A stretch of DNA of 7,393 nt from NCBI GenBank assembly GCA_036491015.1, contig DASXCV010000084.1:1-7393 (forward strand), given 5' to 3'. Made by a program: the position numbers and the translations under genes. Source of the stretch: JAICJR01 sp036491015 (GTDB lineage: Bacteria > Actinomycetota > Thermoleophilia > Solirubrobacterales > Thermoleophilaceae). The notes under the pieces are model-generated. The model did no database searches. It saw only the letters and a list, made by a program, of their open reading frames with translations, and was not told where the DNA came from. The first letter of the stretch is position 1; each line of letters starts with the position of its first letter. This document shows positions 1 to 5,758 of the stretch, one piece after another.

Positions 1-323
1 CTGCCGAAGCGCGCCAGCAGCGGGCCCGCCAGCAGGAACGAGGCGCGGATGCGCTCGGCCAGCTCGGCGTCCACGTCGGTGGGACGCGCGTCGGCGGCGT
101 TGAGGGCGATCACGTTGTCGTCGCGCCACTCCGCGCGCACGCCGATGCCCTCGAGCAGGCCGACCATCGCCTCCACGTCCTTGATGCGCGGGATGTTGCG
201 CAGCACCACGTCCTCCTCGGTGAGGAGGCAGGCCGCGAGCGCGGGCAGTGCGGCGTTCTTGTTACCTGCCGGCACCACCGTCCCGGACAGCGGGTAGCCG
301 CCTTCAATGACGAATTTCTCCAT
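1..323 (-). CDS. murA: UDP-N-acetylglucosamine 1-carboxyvinyltransferase (MurA), N-terminal part
   Basis: The encoded enzyme transfers enolpyruvate from PEP to UDP-GlcNAc, the first committed cytoplasmic step of peptidoglycan synthesis. The first 107 residues are visible, beginning MEKFVIEGGYPLSGTVVPAG. Residues K22-N23 in the AGNKNAALP stretch match the conserved substrate-binding Lys-Asn of MurA. The segment RIRASFLLAGPLLARFG (91-107) is the usual block just before the catalytic-cysteine loop, which lies outside the window. Family members are about 420 residues, so roughly three quarters is missing because of the window edge, not a mutation. The start at 323-321 gives the normal MurA N-terminus. 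I see no Shine-Dalgarno sequence upstream. It is divergent from the HD-domain gene at 423, with a 99-nt gap. The family call is firm. Confidence 0.96.
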   Translation of the reverse strand, partial: MEKFVIEGGYPLSGTVVPAGNKNAALPALAACLLTEEDVVLRNIPRIKDVEAMVGLLEGIGVRAEWRDDNVIALNAADARPTDVDAELAERIRASFLLAGPLLARFG

Positions 324-385
324 GCGAGATGCCGCCCGTTTCGGGGACGCGAGCGGAGGGGCAAGGGTATCGAAGGCCATTCGAC

Positions 386-413
386 CTGACTCTTCGAGCC
401 GCTGCGGTAGTTT
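386..413 (+). promoter_or_regulatory. Candidate promoter for a leaderless HD-domain mRNA
   Basis: CTGACT at 386-391 matches four of six bases of the TTGACA -35 box. A 16-nt spacer leads to TAGTTT at 408-413, which has the T-A-n-n-n-T core of a -10 box. Only nine bases separate it from the GTG at 423, so transcription would start at or next to the start codon. There is no Shine-Dalgarno sequence, which fits a leaderless transcript. This is inferred from sequence only. Confidence 0.4.
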
Positions 414-422
414 CCTCGCCCA

Positions 423-1004
423 GTGGACGTATCTCGTGACGCCGCCTGGGAGCTGTTCTGCGAATGGACGCAGTCCGAGTCCCTGCGCAAGCACGTGCTC
501 GGCGTCGAGGCCGCGATGGTCGCCTACGCGCGCGAATGGGGCGAGGACGAGGAGCTGTGGGCCGCCACCGGCATCCTCCATGACCTCGACTACGAGCGCT
601 ATCCGGACCTCGACACCGGCCACCCGCGCATCGCTCTCGAGGAGCTGCCCAAGCTCGGCTACCCGGACATCCTGGTGAACGCGGTGGCGGGCCACGCCAC
701 GTTTCTGGGCGTGCCGCGCGAGACGAAGCTGTCGCAGACGCTCTTCGCCGTCGACGAGCTGTCCGGCTTCATCGCCGCCTGCGCGATGGTGCGTCCGACC
801 GGCATCGTCGGCCTCACCCCCAAGTCGGTGAAGAAGAAGCTCAAGCAGCCGTCGTTCGCGGCCGGCGTGAACCGGGACGAGGTACGTCAAGGCGCGGAGG
901 AGCTGGGCGTGGACTTCGATGAGCACATCGCGAAAGTGATCGCCGCGATGGAGGAGCGGGCAGACGTGCTCGGCCTCGGCCCGCGCGAGGACGCCGCGGC
1001 GTGA
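423..1004 (+). CDS. HD-superfamily hydrolase
   Basis: This 193-residue cytoplasmic protein carries an HD metal-dependent phosphohydrolase domain. Visible candidate ligands are H24 (in LRKHVLGVE), the H53-D54 pair in GILHDLDYERYPD, H91 in AGHATF and D111 in FAVDELSGF. The arrangement H...HD...H...D is that of the superfamily and resembles the predicted HD hydrolases grouped as COG2316. The substrate is unknown; nucleotides or other phosphoesters are usual for the fold. I chose the GTG at 423 because a -10-like TAGTTT lies nine bases upstream and the protein starts just before the first helix of the domain. Its stop overlaps the next gene's GTG in the sequence GTGA, so the two are probably translationally coupled. 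A Lys-rich stretch (KSVKKKLKQPS, about 134-144) may bind anionic ligands. Confidence 0.88.
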   Translation: MDVSRDAAWELFCEWTQSESLRKHVLGVEAAMVAYAREWGEDEELWAATGILHDLDYERYPDLDTGHPRIALEELPKLGYPDILVNAVAGHATFLGVPRETKLSQTLFAVDELSGFIAACAMVRPTGIVGLTPKSVKKKLKQPSFAAGVNRDEVRQGAEELGVDFDEHIAKVIAAMEERADVLGLGPREDAAA

Positions 1005-1462
1005 GCGCGAGCGAAAAGCTGCGCGAGCTGGGCGACCGTTCCTGGCCGCTGCTCCGCAAGGTGATGGGCGGCCACGCGTTCGTCTACCGGGCGAGCGGTG
1101 GGCTGATCGGCCATCACATCCCATTCGCGCCGCCCACGCTGCTGCTCACCCATGTGGGCGCCAAGAGCGGCCAGTCGCGCATCAGCCCGCTCACCTACAC
1201 GAAGGGCGACGGCGACGACCTCGTGCTCGTCGCCTCGAAGGGCGGCTATCCGAAGAACCCGGCCTGGTTCCACAACCTCAAGGCGCACCCGGACACGACC
1301 GTGCAGGTGGGCCGCGAGCATCGCCCGGTCCACGCCCGCGTGGCCACGCCGGAGGAGCGCGAGCGGCTGTGGCCGCGGGTGGTCGAGAACTACGCCGGCT
1401 ACGCGGACTATCAGGAGCGCACCGAGCGCGTGATCCCGCTCGTGATCCTCGAGCGGCGCTAG
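1001..1462 (+). CDS. Nitroreductase family deazaflavin-dependent oxidoreductase
   Basis: This 153-residue protein belongs to the split-barrel family that includes mycobacterial Ddn, which uses the deazaflavin cofactor F420. Family landmarks are LLTHVGAKSGQSRISPLTY (residues 48-66, the TxGxKSGxxRxxPL block) and ASKGGYPKNPAWFHNL (78-93), which contact the cofactor in known members. A candidate C-terminal motif is YAGYADYQERTERVIPLVIL. The substrate cannot be told from sequence; family members reduce quinones, nitro compounds or enones. The GTG start overlaps the stop of the upstream HD gene by four bases, so the pair is probably one transcript, although I see no obvious shared substrate. The stop falls one base short of the convergent gene's stop at 1464, leaving no room for an intergenic terminator. 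Use of F420 is inferred from the family. Confidence 0.9.
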   Translation: MSASEKLRELGDRSWPLLRKVMGGHAFVYRASGGLIGHHIPFAPPTLLLTHVGAKSGQSRISPLTYTKGDGDDLVLVASKGGYPKNPAWFHNLKAHPDTTVQVGREHRPVHARVATPEERERLWPRVVENYAGYADYQERTERVIPLVILERR

Positions 1463-1463
1463 C

Positions 1464-1793
1464 TCAAGGGCGCCAGCGCCCCCCGGCCTTCGCCCAGTCC
1501 GCGGCGTGCTCCACGCTGCAGAATGCGTCGGGGATGCGGTGCTCGCCGCGGTGGCGCATCAGCACGACGCGCGTGTCGCCGAGCGGGGCGTCGCACTGGG
1601 CGCAGCGATCGAGCTCCGCGCCCGGCGGCTCCTCGACCTCGCCCGGCTCCCACCGCGGCCCCTGCATCGCCCACGGCACCAAATGCTCGAGCCGGCAGAA
1701 CGCCGCCCGCCGCGCGCCCGCCGGCTCCGCCAGCCGGTAGCCGTCGTCGGGCTCGACCGCGGTTCCGCACCAGCTGCACGTCTCTTCGCTCAT
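1464..1793 (-). CDS. Small protein with duplicated CxxC...CxxxH putative zinc modules
   Basis: The 109 residues hold two similar modules. The first has C6-x2-C9 followed by C33-x3-H37 (FCRLEHLVPW); the second has C64-x2-C67 followed by C92-x3-H96 (FCSVEHAADW). Equivalent residues are 58-59 apart, so the gene looks like an internal duplication. Each set of three Cys and one His could bind one zinc ion. I do not recognise a named family and propose no function beyond a structural metal site. There is no signal peptide or membrane segment. The ATG at 1793 has no Shine-Dalgarno sequence. The gene is divergent from the dehydrogenase at 1822, with a gap of only 28 nt, so their promoters must be packed together. 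It converges with the nitroreductase gene with one base between stops. Confidence 0.82.
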   Translation of the reverse strand: MSEETCSWCGTAVEPDDGYRLAEPAGARRAAFCRLEHLVPWAMQGPRWEPGEVEEPPGAELDRCAQCDAPLGDTRVVLMRHRGEHRIPDAFCSVEHAADWAKAGGRWRP

Positions 1794-1806
1794 GGGTCTC
1801 GCTGGG

Positions 1807-1812
1807 TAGAGT
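1807..1812 (+). promoter_or_regulatory. Candidate -10 box (TAGAGT) for a leaderless dehydrogenase mRNA
   Basis: TAGAGT fits the TAnnnT core and ends nine bases before the ATG at 1822, the same spacing seen at the HD-domain gene. The only -35 candidate, TTCGCT at 1785-1790, is weak. The position inside a 28-nt divergent gap without a Shine-Dalgarno sequence supports a leaderless start. Confidence 0.35.
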
Positions 1813-1821
1813 CCGGGGCCG

Positions 1822-2919
1822 ATGGCAGACGCACGAATTATCGTGCTCGAGGGCGACGAGACCGGGCAGGAGCTGCTCGAGCAGTCGGTCCGGGTGCTCG
1901 ATCCGAGCGTGACGCAGGTGGAGGTCGAGCTCGAGCACTACGACCTCTCGCTCGAGAATCGCCGCAGGACGAACAACGACGTGGTGAGCGCCGCCGCGCG
2001 CGCGATGCTCGAGGCCGGCTACGGGATCAAGGCCGCCACGATCACGCCCGAGGGCAAGGACGACGTGGGCAGCCCCAACCGCATCCTGCGCGAGGAGATC
2101 GACGGCAAGGTGATCATCCGCACCGGCCGCCGGATCCCGGGCGTGACGCCGATCGCGGGCGTGCACTACCCGATCTCGGTCGTGCGGATGGCCGTCGGCG
2201 ACGCGTACGGCGCCGAGCAGTGGCGCGAGGACTCGAACGGCGACGAGATCGCGCTCCGCACCGAGCGCATCTCGCGCAGCGTCTGCCGAGCCGTGGCCGA
2301 ATACAGCTTCCGCACCGCCCAGAAGATCCACGGGCGCGTGTACGGCGGGCCGAAGTGGACGGTCTCGCCCGTGTACGAGGGCATGCTCAAGGAGGAGCTC
2401 GACGAGGCGTCCGAGCGCCATCCGGAGGTTCCGTACCAGCCCGTGTTGATCGACGCCACCTATGCGGGGCTCGTATCGGGCGCGGCGGACGCTCCGCTCG
2501 TGATTCCCGCCCTCAACCGCGACGGCGACTGCCTGTCCGACTTCGTGTTGCCGCTGTTCGGCTCGATCGCCGGCGCGGAGTCCGTGCTCCTGTCCTTCGA
2601 CAGCGAATACGACGTGCGCGTGGTGATGTCGGAGGCGCCGCACGGCACGGCTCCGGCCCTGCTCGGCAAGAACATCGCCAATCCGATGGGCATGATCATG
2701 GCCGGCGCGGCGATGCTGCACTACCTCGGCCAGTCGGGCAACCGCGCGGCCGACCTCGCCTCCCGCGCGATCTACGAGTCCGTGCTCGAGGCCACGGCCA
2801 CGGGCATCCGCACGCCGGATCTGGGCGGCCACGCCACCACGTCCGAGTTCACCGACGAGGTGATCTCGCGCACGCGCACGAAGATCGACATCTGGACCTC
2901 GCTGGGCTCGACCGTCTAG
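1822..2919 (+). CDS. Isocitrate/isopropylmalate dehydrogenase family protein, probably isocitrate dehydrogenase
   Basis: The 365-residue protein is a beta-decarboxylating dehydrogenase, expected to oxidise a 2-hydroxy acid such as isocitrate with NAD(P)+ and Mg2+ in the cytoplasm. The substrate loop SPNRILREEIDGKVIIR is at 84-100. The spacing R122-x6-Y129 (VRMAVGDAY) matches the catalytic Arg/Tyr block of eukaryotic-type NADP-isocitrate dehydrogenase as I recall it. K178 (GGPKWT) fits the catalytic Lys, and D211 (LIDATYAG) with D236 and D240 (NRDGDCLSD) fits the metal ligands. The cofactor loop EAPHGTAPALLGKNIANP is at 271-288. It is about 40-50 residues shorter than the roughly 410-residue eukaryotic-type enzymes, with the clasp region between Y129 and K178 apparently reduced. 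Isopropylmalate or homoisocitrate activity cannot be excluded. It stands alone; the stop is two bases from the convergent small gene. Confidence 0.88.
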   Translation: MADARIIVLEGDETGQELLEQSVRVLDPSVTQVEVELEHYDLSLENRRRTNNDVVSAAARAMLEAGYGIKAATITPEGKDDVGSPNRILREEIDGKVIIRTGRRIPGVTPIAGVHYPISVVRMAVGDAYGAEQWREDSNGDEIALRTERISRSVCRAVAEYSFRTAQKIHGRVYGGPKWTVSPVYEGMLKEELDEASERHPEVPYQPVLIDATYAGLVSGAADAPLVIPALNRDGDCLSDFVLPLFGSIAGAESVLLSFDSEYDVRVVMSEAPHGTAPALLGKNIANPMGMIMAGAAMLHYLGQSGNRAADLASRAIYESVLEATATGIRTPDLGGHATTSEFTDEVISRTRTKIDIWTSLGSTV

Positions 2920-2921
2920 CC

Positions 2922-3194
2922 CTACGCCGCCGCGGGCTCGATGCCGCACTGCTGCGCGAGCCCGGCGATGCGGCTGTTCACGACTCCGCAGGGGATCAGG
3001 AACGGCTTGTCGACGCACTGGATCGCGAGCGTCTGCGCGGCCGCGTCGTAGGTCCAGGAGAGCGTGAAGCCGGATTTCGACTGCTCGCCCTGTTCCGAGT
3101 CGATCTCGATCCCGTATTCCTTGCTGATCGTCGTTTGCGCCTGCGCCCACTTGGCAGCGTCGACGCCCTCGTATTCCAGCCGGTCACACGCCAT
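2922..3194 (-). CDS. Hypothetical 90-residue protein downstream of the thioesterase
   Basis: I do not recognise this family. The protein begins MACDRLEYEGVDAAKWAQAQ and is soluble-looking, with a likely N-terminal helix (residues 12-26) and a strand-rich middle (43-63, FTLSWTYDAAAQTLAIQCVD). It has cysteines at 3, 60, 69 and 84 and no obvious metal motif. The amino-acid mix and GC-rich third positions look like a real gene. Its ATG lies only three bases past the stop of the thioesterase gene on the same strand, so the two are almost certainly co-transcribed. The stop faces the dehydrogenase stop with two bases between them. Confidence 0.72.
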   Translation of the reverse strand: MACDRLEYEGVDAAKWAQAQTTISKEYGIEIDSEQGEQSKSGFTLSWTYDAAAQTLAIQCVDKPFLIPCGVVNSRIAGLAQQCGIEPAAA

Positions 3195-3197
3195 TTC

Positions 3198-3620
3198 TCA
3201 CTCGGTTTCGTCGGGTTCCAGGTAGGGCTCGAGCTTCGTCCGGTAGGCGTCGGGGATCGGGCGCTTGTCGCTCGTGCCGGCGTGCACGAAGACGTGCCGC
3301 ATCTCGCCCTCCACGAGGAGCTCCTCGCCGCGCATCACGTCGATGCGGGCGGTCATGGACGTGTTGCCGAGCTTCTTGGCCCGCCAGACGATGTCGACCT
3401 CCTCGTCGAAGCGGGCCGGCGACCGGAAGCGAGCCGACGCCTCGGCCACCACCACGTCCACCCCGCCCTCGACCATGTCGCCGTAGGGCTCGAGCACGTC
3501 GCGCCAGACCTCGGTGAGGACGTCGTCGAAGTACGCGAAGTAGTGCGCGTTGAATACGACGCCCTGCTGGTCGCACTCGCTGTAGCGGACCCGCAGGCGG
3601 TGGACGTAGCGCTCGGCCAT
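3198..3620 (-). CDS. Acyl-CoA thioesterase, 4-hydroxybenzoyl-CoA thioesterase (hotdog) family
   Basis: This 140-residue protein has the single hotdog fold of the YbgC/4HBT type, which hydrolyses acyl-CoA thioesters as oligomers in the cytoplasm. The signature is at residues 12-32: RYSECDQQGVVFNAHYFAYFD, with D17 as the likely catalytic aspartate, followed by the long helix (about 28-46). Strands such as VDVVVAEASARFRSPARFDEEVDI (54-77) complete the fold, and the length is normal. The ATG at 3620 puts the first strand (RYVHRLRVRYSE) at the N-terminus as usual; the open frame continues upstream, but that sequence is low-complexity and not family-like. A TACTCT hexamer on the minus strand (3633-3638) ends 12 nt before the ATG and could be a -10 box. 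The downstream partner is the 90-residue unknown. The chain length of the substrate is not predictable. Confidence 0.92.
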   Translation of the reverse strand: MAERYVHRLRVRYSECDQQGVVFNAHYFAYFDDVLTEVWRDVLEPYGDMVEGGVDVVVAEASARFRSPARFDEEVDIVWRAKKLGNTSMTARIDVMRGEELLVEGEMRHVFVHAGTSDKRPIPDAYRTKLEPYLEPDETE

Positions 3621-3680
3621 GGCTCGCGCCGCAGAGTACCCGCGGCCGCCCCAGGAACTTTTTCCGTCCGACCCCCTCCG

Positions 3681-3686
3681 TACCTT
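3681..3686 (+). promoter_or_regulatory. Candidate -10 box (TACCTT) for the LexA-box gene
   Basis: TACCTT fits TAnnnT and ends 10 nt before the ATG at 3697. Transcription would begin inside the LexA box, a position where a repressor would block polymerase. I see no convincing -35 box; the upstream sequence is CTTTTT-like at 3658-3663. Confidence 0.3.
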
Positions 3687-3689
3687 TCC

Positions 3690-3703
3690 CGAACACATGT
3701 TCC
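3690..3703. promoter_or_regulatory. LexA (SOS) box
   Basis: CGAACACATGTTCC matches all 14 positions of the Gram-positive/actinobacterial LexA consensus CGAACRNRYGTTYC. The ATG of the gene starting at 3697 lies inside it, and a TACCTT hexamer sits just upstream, so bound LexA would cover the start of transcription. The thioesterase start lies 70 nt away on the other strand and could also be affected. The match is exact, but whether LexA binds here is inference. Confidence 0.7.
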
Positions 3704-4095
3704 CCGCCTCCCGCATCCCCCGTCCCTTGCTCCGCGCACTTGATGTTGCGGTGGAGTTCGCCACTCTCGGAGAGGTTCGGCTAGACCCAGGCTGGGAGGA
3801 ACTTGCCTGGTTAGACGACGAGGGACTGCGGAGCGAATGGTTCCGTGAGGTCACGCCTCCTGCCCCGGACTCGCTACTCCCCCGTGCGCGAGTCCCGTTC
3901 AAGCCCGCCACCCCCGCGGGCCGATTGGCGCTCGAGGCAGCAACGGCCCCGGAACCCGCGTCGAGGCCGCCCGTGTGCTCCGGAGCTAGGGGCGCACGGG
4001 CAGCCACAGACGCCTCGGGCCCGCCCCGGGGCCGCGTGCGTGGCGGCGCCGTGGAGGCGCCGCTGCAGCCGTGCCTGTGGGACGACCAGGCCTGA
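3697..4095 (+). CDS. Orphan 132-residue protein under a LexA box
   Basis: I do not recognise this protein. It begins MFPASRIPRPLLRALDVAVE, with a plausible helix at about 9-24, an acidic, Trp-rich stretch (DPGWEELAWLDDEGLRSEWF, 31-50) and a Pro/Ala/Arg-rich, probably disordered second half. It has no membrane segment or signal peptide. The start is chosen because a perfect LexA box overlaps this ATG and a -10-like hexamer lies 10 nt upstream; the frame stays open to 3619 without a better start. Codon use is unlike the neighbours: TTA, two CTA, and many CTT, GAA, GCA and GGA codons, with about three quarters GC at third positions by hand count. It may be a transferred or fast-evolving SOS gene, or a decaying one. 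The second half may not be under coding constraint. Confidence 0.5.
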   Translation: MFPASRIPRPLLRALDVAVEFATLGEVRLDPGWEELAWLDDEGLRSEWFREVTPPAPDSLLPRARVPFKPATPAGRLALEAATAPEPASRPPVCSGARGARAATDASGPPRGRVRGGAVEAPLQPCLWDDQA

Positions 4096-4209
4096 GCATC
4101 CGGCTCTAGCTCCGCACAGGCTCTTCATCGAGGCCCCAGTGGTGGAGCAGTTCGCAGCGCCAGGTTGGCCGCCTTGACGGGGCTCACAGCGTGGCGCGCC
4201 GGGCGAGCC

Positions 4210-4647
4210 TCACGAGGACGTCGATGATGCCTCCTCGGCCGTGGCCGTGGCCGTGGCCGGGTCATAGGTGCCGAAGCTCCAGATGTTGCCCTCCGGATCC
4301 TTGGCGGCGTAGTCGCGCGAGCCATAGTCCTGGTCCTCCGGCTGGCGGATGATCTCGGCGCCGGCGGCCTTCGCGCGTGCGTAGTGGGCGTCCGAATCGG
4401 TCACCACCACGTAGAGCCGGCCCTGGCCGGCGTGCTGCTTCCCGTAGCCGCGGTCGTCGCCGTCACGCTCGGTGCTCAGCATCACCATGCCGCTGCCGTG
4501 CGAGAGCTGCGCGTGCTCGACGGCGCCGTCATCGCTCTCGTAGACCGCGTGGCGCTCGAACCCGAACGCCTCGCAGAGGAAGTCGATCGCCGCGTGGGCG
4601 TCCTTGTAGCGGAGGACGGGATAGATGTTCTGGGGCGAGTGGTCCAT
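4210..4647 (-). CDS. VOC (glyoxalase/bleomycin-resistance fold) family protein
   Basis: The 145-residue protein has the paired beta-alpha-beta-beta-beta modules of the vicinal oxygen chelate superfamily. Module one starts IYPVLRYKDAHAAIDFLCEAFGFE (8-31), with H45 in VEHAQL as a likely metal ligand; module two starts LYVVVTDSDAHYARAKAAGAEII (78-100) and ends in DPEGNIWSFGTYDP (117-130). Members include isomerases, dioxygenases and drug-binding proteins, so the substrate cannot be assigned. The first module resembles PhnB-like members. Unlike most genes here it has a good ribosome binding site: AAAGGA six bases before the ATG at 4647. The C-terminal tail (ATATATAEEASSTSS) comes from a short hexamer repeat and looks disordered. 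It lies 74 nt downstream of the HD gene on the same strand. Confidence 0.88.
   Translation of the reverse strand: MDHSPQNIYPVLRYKDAHAAIDFLCEAFGFERHAVYESDDGAVEHAQLSHGSGMVMLSTERDGDDRGYGKQHAGQGRLYVVVTDSDAHYARAKAAGAEIIRQPEDQDYGSRDYAAKDPEGNIWSFGTYDPATATATAEEASSTSS
4237..4260. repeat. Four-unit GGCCGT hexamer repeat within the VOC gene
   Basis: GGCCGT is present three times in tandem, followed by GGCCGG. On the minus strand it encodes the alternating Ala-Thr run (residues 131-137) at the C-terminal tail of the VOC protein. The number of units could vary between strains by slippage, in steps of two residues without a frameshift. Confidence 0.8.
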
Positions 4648-4721
4648 GACGGGTCCTTTCGGTCGCTCGAGCCGATGCTACGCGCCTGCCGCCGCGATCC
4701 TCGTCGAGGCTCCCGACCCGG

Positions 4722-5303
4722 TCAGGCGGCCTCTTGCCACTCCCGCAGTTGCTGCTTGAACCAGCGCACCGGCTCGGCCTTCTTGCCCTCCGTGGCGCCG
4801 TCGAGCTCCACGAAATGCAGGAACAGGTCCGGATCCGGCAGGCGTTCCATGAGGCGCGTCAGGCCGCGCCGGTCGAACACGCCGGTGCGGCGCATCCCGC
4901 GCCAGATCCCGTACGGGCGGTCGTGGAGCTCGATCGTGGTCAGGAGCACCTCGCTGTCGGTGTAGCGCTCCGCGAACCGCCGCGCTCGCATCGCATGATG
5001 GTTTTCGCCCTTGCGCGGCCGCCACTCCTGCACCTTGTTCTTGAAGGCGTCGTGCACGATCGCGATGAACCGCAGGCGCGCCCGCTCCTCGCCGGCAAAG
5101 CCCTCCGCATCTATCCGGGCGAGCAGATCGGCCACGTGCGCGGCGATCCTCCCCTCCGGATGCGCCTTCCGCGGCTTGCCCCACGCGAGCCCCGCGAGCA
5201 ACTCGGGGTCCTCGGTGACCCTCCGCTCGAGGTCGTTCTCCGGCTCGAAGCCCGGGATCAGCTCCTCCACACGCACCACGCGGACGCTATCCGCCGGGCA
5301 CAT
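4722..5303 (-). CDS. HD-domain protein, second and distinct type
   Basis: This 193-residue protein has an HD-type arrangement: H56 in RIAAHVADLL, H84-D85 in FIAIVHDAFKNKV, H102-H103 in NHHAMRARRFAERY, H127 in IELHDRPYGIW and D168 in FVELDGATEGK. These fit a metal-dependent phosphohydrolase of the HD superfamily, but it does not look closely related to the HD protein at 423-1004. The substrate is unknown. I used the ATG at 5303, which gives MCPADSVRVVRVEELIPGF; GTG codons slightly downstream are possible starts. The open frame upstream of this ATG crosses the neighbouring gene and is not protein-like. The gene follows the membrane-protein gene by 16 nt on the same strand, so they are probably one transcript. 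No clear Shine-Dalgarno sequence is visible. Confidence 0.76.
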   Translation of the reverse strand: MCPADSVRVVRVEELIPGFEPENDLERRVTEDPELLAGLAWGKPRKAHPEGRIAAHVADLLARIDAEGFAGEERARLRFIAIVHDAFKNKVQEWRPRKGENHHAMRARRFAERYTDSEVLLTTIELHDRPYGIWRGMRRTGVFDRRGLTRLMERLPDPDLFLHFVELDGATEGKKAEPVRWFKQQLREWQEAA

Positions 5304-5319
5304 CGGGCGCGGGGTGGCG

Positions 5320-5703
5320 CTACTCCACGTGCTCGAGCGCCCAGCCGCTGTCACGGCGGGCGAGCACCACGCGTGCTTCGCCGTCGTGGCCGGTGGCCAG
5401 GAAGTGGGCACGGTCCTCGCTGATGCCCGGCTTGTCATCCACCAGCACGAGCGCAAGTTCGCTGTAGGCGAACTCGGGCCGCTCCCCCGACAGCGCGTCG
5501 CGGGCAGCCGCTTCAAGCGCTGTGCGGTCCCAGCCCTTGTCGGCGGCCCGTGCGTGCTCGAGCGCGCGGTCTGCCTCGGCCAGGTTCCGGTCGTAGTGCG
5601 GCGCGTGGTGGCCCCGCCGTCGCGCGGCGCCCGCGAAGCCGCCGGCAAGCAGCAGCAGCAGGAGTGCCGCGATCACGATCAGGATGATTCCCAGAGTGGA
5701 CAT
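5320..5703 (-). CDS. Hypothetical single-pass membrane protein
   Basis: The 127-residue protein starts with one strong hydrophobic segment (residues 3-24, with a run of six leucines) followed by RRRGHH, so the N-terminus is predicted outside and the rest in the cytoplasm by the positive-inside rule. The soluble part has an amphipathic, alanine-rich helix (about 41-56) and a region (76-127) with FAYSELALVLVDDKPGISED and ARVVLARRDSGWALEHVE that looks folded. I do not recognise the family. The ATG at 5703 places the membrane segment directly at the N-terminus; an ATG four codons upstream in the same frame is an alternative. Neither has a clear ribosome binding site. It is first of a probable two-gene unit with the HD-domain gene, and it lies just past the end of the rRNA operon. 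Confidence 0.74.
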   Translation of the reverse strand: MSTLGIILIVIAALLLLLLAGGFAGAARRRGHHAPHYDRNLAEADRALEHARAADKGWDRTALEAAARDALSGERPEFAYSELALVLVDDKPGISEDRAHFLATGHDGEARVVLARRDSGWALEHVE

Positions 5704-5758
5704 TGGCGGAAGCATACGTGGGGGCCCGCCTCCGCCCATGGGTGGCAGCCCCCAAACG

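Noticed and set aside
1459..3150. A 563-codon open frame on the minus strand and a 745-codon open frame on the plus strand (1506-3743)
   Set aside because: Both are full of Arg, Ala, Gly and His runs typical of wrong-frame reading in GC-rich DNA, and they overlap genes with clear family signatures.
3621..4007. N-terminal extension of the thioesterase to 4007
   Set aside because: The extra residues are low-complexity, the hotdog domain is complete from 3620, and the extension would run through the LexA box and the opposing gene.
4096..4209. Small gene or RNA between the LexA-box gene and the VOC gene
   Set aside because: The 114 bases show no convincing open frame, hairpin with U-run or promoter.
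5304..5648. N-terminal extension of the second HD-domain gene to 5648
   Set aside because: It covers the membrane-protein gene in another frame and reads as Arg/Thr/Pro-rich noise.
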